Shown here one piece after another: positions 25,301-37,148 of a stretch of 64,000 bases of DNA. A program made the translations under genes and the position numbers. The stretch comes from Amphibalanus amphitrite (Eukaryota > Arthropoda > Thecostraca > Balanomorpha > Balanidae). The notes under the pieces were generated by a model. It did not search any database. It saw only the letters and a program-made list of their open reading frames with translations, and was not told the DNA's origin. The stretch lies in the NCBI RefSeq assembly GCF_019059575.1, contig NW_024882938.1, forward strand, positions 100,028-164,027. The letters are read 5' to 3'. Within the stretch, counting starts at the first letter, position 1; each line of letters begins with the position of its first letter.

Positions 25301-26221
25301 GGCATGGATTCCTTCATCCATGCCCAGGGTACACCCCAGCCCTTACCCTACCAACAAGACTACCACAGCCAGCCTTGGTTCAATGAGGGAATGGAGCTCC
25401 TGCACAAAGCATGGACAGGTCCAGTGTGCTGCTTCAAGGAATGGTCATGTCACAAATCAGCCAGTCATATTGGTTTAAACATGAAAATACACACAAGTAG
25501 AATACAGCCAAGCCAAGGCAAACATTAAAAGATGTTACCTTAGCAATTCAAGCTAATTGATGAACAAATTGAAATGAACATAAACATTGCAATCATAGGA
25601 TGTTGCAACTATGAGGATGAAGAATTCATCCCTTCAGAGGAAATCAAGCACTTTATTGCCTACCTTTTTCATGATCCCAGTTTTCCTCTTGGAGAATGTG
25701 GTGTATCTTCTTAGTTTGTTGTCAATATACTCCATCTTTATCTTCACACGTCCTTTTGTTTTCTTTGCAGTCTGTGGAGACAGCCCTGCGGCTGGCTGTC
25801 CCGATTGTGATGGAGACGACAGTGCTTGAGGTAAGGAAAATTTTCCAGACATTGAGCCATCTTCGTCAGATGTCATTTCATTGTGCCTCGCATCTGAGAA
25901 AGATGCTACATGGTGGGCTTTCCCGAGAAGCTCACCATGTTGATCATAATCATGCTGATGCTGATGCTGGTGAAGAGATTGAGCTTGAGCATCACCAATG
26001 TTTTGTAGTGGGTCAGCAGAGTGCATTTCACTGTATGTTGGCACAGCGACTCCACTGGCAGACGTTGCCTGGGAAAGCCGTAAAAGGCCTGGCACACAAG
26101 CAGCACTGGAAGAGGGTAAATTTCCACAGTAAGCATCAATTCCTCCAACACCACGGAACGACCCAAATTGTTCGTGCTGTGCTCCAGGGTCTTGTCCAGC
26201 GTCACTCCCGGGATTTTCCAT
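18834..26221 (-). CDS. SRF: Serum response factor (SRF / blistered), MADS-box transcription factor
   Basis: SRF is a nuclear MADS-box factor that binds CArG boxes, CC(A/T)6GG, as a dimer and controls actin-cytoskeleton and growth-response genes (family knowledge). Coding exons join 26221-25664 and 19316-18834, phase 0, giving 346 residues. Exon 1 has a Ser/Gly/His-rich N-terminus and then the start of the MADS box from about residue 157 (GRVKIKMEYIDNKLRRYTTF, then SKRKTGIMKK). Exon 2 completes the MADS box and SAM extension to about residue 236 (AYELSTLTGTQV, GHVYTFATRKLQPMI, TCLNS) and then a Pro/Gly-rich tail. I chose the ATG at 26221 because the frame further upstream offers only a GTG and then a stop. 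The intron has a GTAGGC donor and a GCAG acceptor and is about 6.3 kb. The 3' end is uncertain: a good donor (GTAGGT) overlaps the stop codon, so another exon may follow. Confidence 0.93.
19716..22470. repeat. Cluster of AGGTCA-rich, C/G-run elements in the SRF intron
   Basis: Several related repeats lie next to or inside one another. The clearest runs 20472-21651: it starts TTAACCCGCGCCCCGTAGGG and ends with the reverse complement of a close match (CCCTACAGGGCGCGGGTTAT), with GGGAGGGGCCGTTTCG and a C-run near each end. Further CGCGGGTTAA-like ends lie at 21937-21946 and 22452-22463. AGGTCA, TGACCT and AGGTCATGACCT words are dense. No intact frame. Confidence 0.7.
20472..21651. mobile_element. 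TTAA-flanked non-autonomous element, copy A
   Basis: Inverted ends match at 18 of 20 bases. The left target is TTAA and the right has decayed to TTAT. The C-run/G-run blocks near the ends can pair. Interior has direct and inverted GGTCA half-sites. Confidence 0.7.
23340..23575 (+). pseudogene. Mariner-like transposase fragment
   Basis: Plus-strand frame 23345-23430 reads FFQDGAPAHRSAKAQRWCES, the Tc1/mariner motif around the second catalytic Asp. After stops and a frame change, GHPDLILIEEFWAIIRHGY resembles the PDLNPIE-W motif. Frameshifts and stops make it dead. It lies in the SRF intron, opposite strand to the gene. Confidence 0.75.
23880..24690 (+). pseudogene. Non-LTR retrotransposon 3' fragment (RNase H and zinc knuckle)
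   Basis: Broken plus-strand frames show an RNase H-like series (DGGGGALIETEG, SYRAELIAL, CTDSMMALTRLREGQTAQKP, QWVPLH..GLLGNEWAGTLA) and then CRLCGEEADTLAHVMLKR, the C-terminal Cys-His segment seen after RNase H in such elements. Several frameshifts. It lies inside the SRF intron. Confidence 0.72.
25664..26221 (-). CDS. SRF: SRF coding exon 1 (N-terminus and first half of the MADS box)
   Basis: This exon is 186 codons and ends exactly after MKK of the MADS box, phase 0. The split inside the MADS box after GIMKK is what I recall for animal SRF genes, which supports orthology. The residues before the MADS box include a run of alternating His-Gln (HQHQHQHD) and a Ser/Pro-rich stretch with no recognised fold. 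Confidence 0.92.
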
Positions 26222-27513
26222 CTCACTCACAATTGTCAGCGCAATTAATAAAATCACTGTCGTTTCTAACACCTACTATTCCTATCCACATTACGAATGA
26301 GCCGCCATTTAGCAAAATAAACAACCCCCAATTTCGCACATGTCCACGCCCTGCCCACTTTTACAAATAAGGAAAGTGCGGAGTCAGCGCGGAAGATTTC
26401 TCAGCACGAATAAATATAGTTCCTAGTTTGAAAACAGATTTACAGAGCTCACAGCTCTAAAAATCAGATCAAAACTATCTGCATTATCGATAAGGTATTT
26501 TCAATGAGGTCCTGAGCTTTTTTTACTTTCTGTTGCAGAAATAGTGTGCATCATTTTCCAAGAAAGTTACCGCCCCTATGACGTAATGACGCAAAACCTA
26601 GGCCACGCCCACGAACAGCTGATCTGGCGATCCCTGCCATCTGGAAGAACCAGCACAAGCCTGAAATGAAGCGGAGATCCGCGACGCTTTTGTATCACTA
26701 TACAACAAATTTGTTGATTAAACAAATTCATTCAGGCTGTATGACCAGGCCCATTGTTGCTGGAACTGGCCAGACACGTCTGCTTTACCACACAAGTAGT
26801 CTCTAGCGACATCTATAGGCTAATTTCGAGCGCCACCTGCAACAGAGATAGGCACCTATGTACGGCCTTTGGCAATAGGATTTGCCAAGTCTTTGTAACA
26901 TGCCACGGGCCCCAACGGGCTTATTCCACTGAAGAATCGACCTTCCATTAGCCATCGATAACGTTGTTAAAACAGACTAGATTGTTGTTTGAACTCAAGT
27001 GAGAGGATGCATCCCATTACCCTTTTCATGGTAGCGTCTTGCCTTATAGTTAGAGTATAGTTACCTTATCATTTCCAGTTATCCGTTTTGTTGAGTGTTC
27101 ACGAAAAGGACACAGCGAACCGCCTACGAGAGTCCCTTGTATGACACGTTCTCCAGAGCCTTTGACTCAGTATGGTAACAGCAAGTACTAAGTAGGGCTG
27201 GATCTCGACTCCATTCCTCCCATCGAGCTCACTAAACAAAGCCGAATGTTTATACAACACTGTTGGCTTTATTAAATGTAGAAACACTTACTTATTTACG
27301 TCTGCACACGCATGATCGAGTGACCACAAGCTTGCACATTGCACAATTCACTGTAGCATGCGACAAACCCTATACAGGCAGCAGCACGAACCCCTGTGTG
27401 CCGAGAGAACGGCTCGATTCGGTCTGCAGCTCTCCTGCCGACTCCGTGCGAAGGCATTCGCCGAATTGCTTTGGGCAGCAGTGGGTGACAAGGACACACT
27501 AAAGCCCCCTAAC
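26222..27513. other. SRF upstream region, no further gene seen
   Basis: Probable SRF 5' UTR and promoter lie immediately right of 26221; no TATA or CArG box can be assigned with confidence. The rest shows no coding pattern. Confidence 0.4.
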
Positions 27514-27787
27514 CAGGGCTGCGGAGTCGGAGTCGGAGTCGGTCGGAGTCGAAGTTGTGACCGGAGTCGGAGTCGGAGTCGATTTTAGAAACCCGAGCCG
27601 GAGTCGGAGTCGGAGTCACCGAAAATCTGTCGACTCCGCAGCCCTGCTAGGTCTGCGGAGTCTGTCGGAGTCGGGAGTTGGAGTCGGTCGGAGTCGACAA
27701 TTCTGCCCGGAGTCGGAGTCGGAGTCGGAGCTGGTTTTTTAAAGCCGGAGTCGGAGTCGCCGAAAATCCATCGACTCCGCAGCCCTG
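27514..27787. repeat. Two tandem copies of a CAGGGCTGCGGAGTCGGAGTCGG element
   Basis: Unit 1 is 27514-27646 and unit 2 is 27647-27787. Each starts with GGAGTC repeats, contains GCCGGAGTCGGAGTC and ends CGACTCCGCAGCCCTG, the inverse of the start. Units therefore have inverted ends and GGAGTC microsatellite interiors. Confidence 0.85.
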
Positions 27788-29246
27788 CCCCTAACTTACA
27801 CCATGCACACCGCGAAATAACTCGCTTTTGAAGCATACACCACACAAGCCGACAAAGGCAGTTGTATCAAACGGCTTTAGAAGGCCAGCAACGTTGCATA
27901 GCTTAAAGTGACAAGCTATAGCTTCATAAAACCGTTAATTGCGATATGAGCTAGCCACTGCACAACTTCTATGAGAAACCACACTGCAGGTCACTTGAAG
28001 AACAGCTTCACACCCAAGCAAACATGTCATTATTTCTTAACAGCTTACACTGCTTATGCTAGTCATGACTTCGATATAGAAAACCTTGTTCGATAATCTG
28101 ACGTCATGAAAATGAGGATACTCCATTCGCTAAGAAAAAAATATTATTTTAGCTAGGATTTTGCGTAAATAAAGCTCTGCTATTGCCAGCATACGAGAAG
28201 GCGATAAATAGAGCGCAAGGCAGAGCCATTCATGCTAATTTAGGCGGACTTTTAAGAAAATTTAGAAACATCTACCTGAACGTTTACATCTCAGTCGATA
28301 TCTCGATATCTCTGCAATTACAAAACTATTACGAGGTGAGCCTGGCCTTTGAGGCATCCTTTCTTTTGAGCCATAGTTAGATGCGTTGTACATAACGCTG
28401 CATCCTAGCAGAGCATTGCCACGCAGCATACACACGTCGTTCACCGATAACCAGTTAGCGTTACCCAGAAACACTGCGACGATGAGCACCTAAGCTTTGC
28501 ATAGTAAACTATCACATATTATCACCACACACAAAATACGCTATAATTAAGTACGCTATATACGCTATAATTAAGTAGCATCACAACCTAGTTAACTAGT
28601 CTTTTACACAGGTCGCATGATTTTTCACAGAAAACTTATCGTTACAAAATGACACTGATCTGAGACAACCATGACACTCACAAAGACCCACACGAAGGCA
28701 AACTCCATTGGCTGCGGTACAAAGTCGCTGGCACGGCGGACGGCGGGACTTCTGATTGGCCGAAAACTGAGGCACCGACAGCGGGCGTCGCCGATTCGCC
28801 GACGCGTCGGACAGCTTGGCTTCTGATTGGCTGGCTCTCGAGGCAGGGAAGGCCACCGATGGTCACGGAGAGGCGTTAGGGATCTGCGGAACACGGCGGA
28901 TAGTCAGCATCGCAGCCAGCCTTGGTCGGAGCAATGGACGGAGACAGTGTCAGAGTCGGAAACATTTACTAGCAGAGTGAGAGTAAGTAGTTATCATAGG
29001 ACAGGAGAAGACATAGGCTTTCTCAGGGGTAGGGAAAAAGTCAGAAGAATGACGAGATAAACAAAAACGGAGACAGCGTCTAGTAATGATGAAACTCGAC
29101 AATTCGGCTAGCCCAAAGTCCCAATGTTAATTCACACACTCACACGTACAAGCACATGTCCTGCCTATTGCCTGAAATGATCCGAATCCCAATATCTCTT
29201 ACCGTCCATAGGAAGACCGTCGCAGCCGGCGGCCGGTGCGTTTCGA
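27788..29246. other. No gene seen; probable QPCT 3' flank
   Basis: AT-rich to mixed DNA left of the QPCT stop. A small tandem duplication of TACGCTATAATTAAGTA lies at about 28545-28577. No other feature supported. Confidence 0.4.
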
Positions 29247-32871
<3,625 letters not shown>

Positions 32872-32878
32872 CCTGCAG

Positions 32879-34056
32879 CTGAAACAGCAAAAAAAAAAAA
32901 AAACAATGCTGATGCAAAAGTTCTGCACAGTTGGCAAATCTCACACACATGAATACCACTTCTTCCTTGTGTGTAATGGATTAGGATATGAAACCTTGTG
33001 CTCTGAGATCAGAGCAGCACGTATACAACACATGTGCACAAGCTTTGAGCCTTTGACAATAAAAGATCAGGCTGTGTGACCCCATAATATGGATGGCAGA
33101 CTCCAGAACCAGACTGAGGGTCAAGCAACTGAAGCAAGTGACCCAGCCACTTGTGGCCTGATGAGATTGTGGTGTCAGAGGACAAAAGACTAAGTGACCC
33201 ACCCATTTTCATTTATGTACAGATGCAGCAGCTCACAGCTGCATCACGCATGCGGCAGCGGGCATGAGCCCTATTTTGGGACACAACACTTTGCTCCACT
33301 ACCAGGTACTTGTGCTTCAGTTCCCATGGAAGCATTGGCAAGCTTGGCAATTTGGCTTAGGTTGACATTGGCTACCTAAAATTGGACATTGGTTGACAAT
33401 TGATATTGTAATGGAAGCCAATGACTTAGGTTGTCATTGGCTTCCATTAAAGCCAATGTCAATGGTTTATATAAGCCTTGGTCAACTCAATACCCTGAGG
33501 CAGATAGTTGCATGCAATTGCATGTTTTATGCTATGATCCAACTAGTAAAAAATGTGTGAAAAGGATGTGAAATTGAAGAAATATACCATACAGGTCATG
33601 AGTGTCATTCAGGCCTAAAAAGATACAACTTAACTGTTGTGGAGGAGGATTTAATTGATAAAAGATATTAATGCAATTGGCAAGGTGATCATCCCTACAA
33701 GTTTTGGAACTCTCTTAGCAGACGTCACCCGAGCTGCCATATCAATATCTACGTCTCATGTGCGCAACAATTGTCTTTTCACAGTTAAATATATAACAAA
33801 ACATAATCTAACTTATAATTTATCAATCAAATACCAATCAAATGCTTTCCTTGCAGTACGAGTCAACCTAGAATCATTGAGCAAATTTTCTAAGAAAATA
33901 AAAAACATCCAAGGAAAATAATCTAAGAGCCCTTACACTACAAAATTTACTCAATCATACCCTAAGTGTGCAAGACAAAACAGAAAAACCAAAAATAATA
34001 ATTTGACTCAGAGTTTCTGTGACAGTGAAGTGTGACCAACCCACTCAAGTCAAAGT
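32879..34056. other. QPCT 5' flank or 5' UTR intron; no other gene seen
   Basis: An acceptor (TTTCAG) at 32879 shows an upstream non-coding QPCT exon exists but I cannot place it. A perfect 16 bp hairpin lies at 33410-33448. Confidence 0.45.
33410..33448. repeat. Perfect 16 bp inverted repeat, 7 bp loop
   Basis: AATGGAAGCCAATGAC (33410-33425), loop TTAGGTT, then GTCATTGGCTTCCATT (33433-33448). Neighbouring DNA repeats CCAATG and GACATTGG words. Confidence 0.85.
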
Positions 34057-35576
34057 CAGTAGGCGGAACTATGGTCAAGCGTACCCATTTTCGGGAACGC
34101 ATTTTCGTTCCCATATTTGGGAACGATAAACCCAAATATGGGAACGCCATGTAGGCATTATTTAAAACAAGAAAAAGAACCGTTAAATGACGTCCAAAAA
34201 ATATAAAACGATCGTGAACCACCTGATATTTGTCTCAATATTGTTGGGAAAGAGTTTGATATTGTAAGGCCCATCGTAGTTTCAAATCGTTCCCCTATTT
34301 CTAAAGCAGTCCATCATCCGGGCCGCGAGCCCAAATTTGGGAACGCTCTCGTACACTGGCGCTGCAAGCGTTCCTTATTATGGGAACGGCGTACCCAAAA
34401 TTGGGAACGATTTCACCGACGCCTTTCAGGGGCTCTTTTCATTAACAAGCATCACGTCCAACGCCGCAAATTATTGTTAACGCAACAATCATCAGATGAC
34501 CCTTCCGGCAAGACCGTCGCATGTTTCGCCCGGTCTTCTGCGCTTTTATTCCCGTCGATCTCGCAGCGGGCACGCCCCCCTCTGCAGGATTACGTAATTC
34601 ACAACGCTCAGCGATGTTCAACAAGGTCTTCCATGCCTATATCCACCGTCCGCGCCGAGGGTGGAGACATGTCAAGCACCTGTCTGTTTATCACCGATAG
34701 TTGACGAGCACAAGGAAGTATCCAAAAATGGGAACGCTGAAGATGTTACACCCTCAAAACACCTAGTCCCAATGAAAATCTAGTTTTTTCCTTTCTTGAT
34801 GAGTGTAAGTGGCAAAAGTCCTGGTAGGATGGGCACGAGGAATGATCGAAATCAGCATAAAAATTATAAATAAGCCACACAGAGCGACCTATATAAGAGA
34901 AATTCCCCCAAAACGATCACGCTTAGAAACACGGAAGACAAAAACCACGCTCATGACGCTCCTTATAAAACAACTCTAAACAGCTAGCATCCAAATAAAA
35001 TATGTCTATCTGGGATGATATAATACAGCTGAATAATTTTAAACCACTGAAACTGAGTTTACAACAGTAGTTCGGTAAAATCACTGACGTTCCATGCGGT
35101 CGTGCGCCCCGACACCAATGTCACCAATATTACCCCCGGACTGTCCGCGTGTTCGCTTGCATATGTCAGCATCTGGTGTCGCTAGTATGAAACTTCATAA
35201 CCAGGCGAAAATTATTATACTTGACCTCAAAATGTAAAAAACGCTTCATTTTCCTTAAAATTGCAAGTTAAATGTAGTATAACCCATGTTTTCACCATTC
35301 CGTCATTTCAAAAAATCATTAAAAATATCATTCGACGGTCAATTTCCTTGTGCAACGGTCAGATTAAAGATAATTTTATAGAGACTTAGTAGATACTTAA
35401 ATTAGCGTGCACTTTTTTGATACGTGATGCACTTATGAGTTTTAGTGGGCGAACGGCCGAAAAATTACCTTCCGTTCCCATAAATGGGAACGCCCGTTCC
35501 CATATTTGGGAACTCCGTTCCCAAAAATGGGAACGTTCCTATATTTGGGTACTCATGACCATAGTTCCGCCTACTG
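34057..35576. mobile_element. 1.5 kb inverted-repeat element with CArG-box array
   Basis: Ends are CAGTAGGCGGAACTATGGTC at 34057 and its reverse complement ending 35576. AAGT may be the target duplication (before 34057 and at 35577-35580). Palindromic words of the form CCC(A/T)6GGGAACG are clustered near both ends. Eight are perfect CC(A/T)6GG: 34111, 34132, 34331, 34395, 34722, 35478, 35500, 35521. No transposase frame, so non-autonomous. Confidence 0.85.
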
Positions 35577-35761
35577 AAGTTGGATATTTTTGTCAACACA
35601 TGCCAGGATGAGGATACAATGACAATGGAGAATAATGCGAGAAGGATACAAATGGGATGATTATGTAACCTTTCCTGCCTCAAACAATTAAATTCCCCAT
35701 GAAAGAACTCACATAAAATGACAAAATGTGGAGACAACAAAATTACCACCCACCTAACTAA

Positions 35762-36217
35762 GGGCCTGTTCCAGCGCCTCCAGAAGAAATTCTTGACTGG
35801 AGGCTCTACCAGAGGTTTTACTGGAGGCGCTGGAACGCAATCTGGAGATTTCTGGAGATTGGCGTCATAGATACCAAAAGAATGACGTTTGTTCTCTCTT
35901 GAAACGCAAAATTTGTTTTCAATTTTAGTTAAAAAGATAAATAAAATTATAGCAATGTAATTTTCTTTACATTCAAGTTGTAAAATAATCAGTCAAATGT
36001 CCTTTGTCTACATTCGTGATTGTCACATGTGCACCATAATTGTAGACCAGAGCCTCCAGAGAAATTTGGACCTCTCAACTCTCTGGAGGCTACTGGAGGT
36101 TTCTGGAGCTTTGGCGAGAGCTTTCTGGAGCTTTCTGGAGGCGCTGGAACGCTCTCTGGAGGATTCTAGAGCTTTCTGGAGCTTTCTGGAGGTTTCTGGA
36201 GGCGCTGGAACAGGCCC
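35762..36217. mobile_element. 456 bp MITE, copy 2
   Basis: Same length as 17970-18425 and I count only about four base differences, so the two copies are young. TAA precedes and TTA follows. Sits between QPCT and Hairless. Confidence 0.88.
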
Positions 36218-37122
36218 TTAGTGCTAATATACGGCGGCGCAATCGGCGCCTTCGTCCCATTCCCCAGTGACGTCATTTGACCCCATCCACTCTCCAGGCC
36301 AACTACGTCATGTGAATAAATGACTTCCTATCCCCTAGCGCAAATGCTGTCCGATCATAGAAATAAAGACGTGTCCGATTATTCCAAATTATTATCCCCT
36401 AACAAAAGCTCTTAAACTTCTACCAAACTTATCACGCCAATAACCTACGTTTTGCAGTTATTCATCTTCGTGTTATGGGGACAAGAGCCAAGAGGCACGA
36501 TGTCCTGTAGGGCCCGTTCCCGTCGATTTCCACTCTGTATTCAGTCTGCTACAGGAGTGGAGCACTGCGTACCAGACCACTGATCGACTCCCATCGCGCA
36601 TCCAGCCTTCTATCGAATAACTTTGACGACTCATCAGTCAGGAATTCAGCATTGTCTTTATATATTTGCAAGTTAACAGTGCAAGATGTGGCAGCGCTAG
36701 GGAGCTCTAGAAACACAAATACAAGATAAACACAAACATAAACAAATATCCACATGAGCAGCGTGTGTGTACACTGTGTTTGGCACGTCACTGATATTAT
36801 AAACGTATGAATAAATGTATGAAAACGTATGACCTACGATAGGACATCGGAAGGCACTTTCTGTCGTTAATGCCTCCACGGTCGCCAGTCGCCGCTGGCT
36901 TGCATCCGCAAGTCGCACATAAAAGTCGCCATGAGATTTTGTTCGTACACGGTGGACGGCAAAGGTCCATCGACTAAGCACTCAGTTGTTGGTCCACAGC
37001 CATAATGGCATAATATTGCTGGTCCACGAAGTGCATCCACTCGGGCTGGATTATGCTGGTCCAGGGAACGCACACACAGGGGCAGAATGGTGCTGGTTCT
37101 TGGAAGACAGTCACTGGTCCCA
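36218..37122. other. Hairless 3' UTR/flank; no gene seen
   Basis: Directly left of the Hairless stop a TGCTGGTCCA word recurs three times (36990-37100). The rest has no supported feature. Confidence 0.4.
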
Positions 37123-37148
37123 CTACCGCATCGATAGGTTCAACGGCT
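37123..37148 (-). CDS. H: Hairless terminal micro-exon encoding the CtBP-binding C-terminus
   Basis: After TTTCAG the exon contributes AG to complete Glu, then Pro-Leu-Asn-Leu-Ser-Met-Arg and TAG. Phase from the preceding exon is 1, which fixes this frame. Only 26 coding bases, easy for gene predictors to miss. Confidence 0.87.

Noticed and set aside
25696-26370. Plus-strand frame of 224 codons over SRF exon 1
   Set aside because: Shadow of the SRF coding exon on the other strand.
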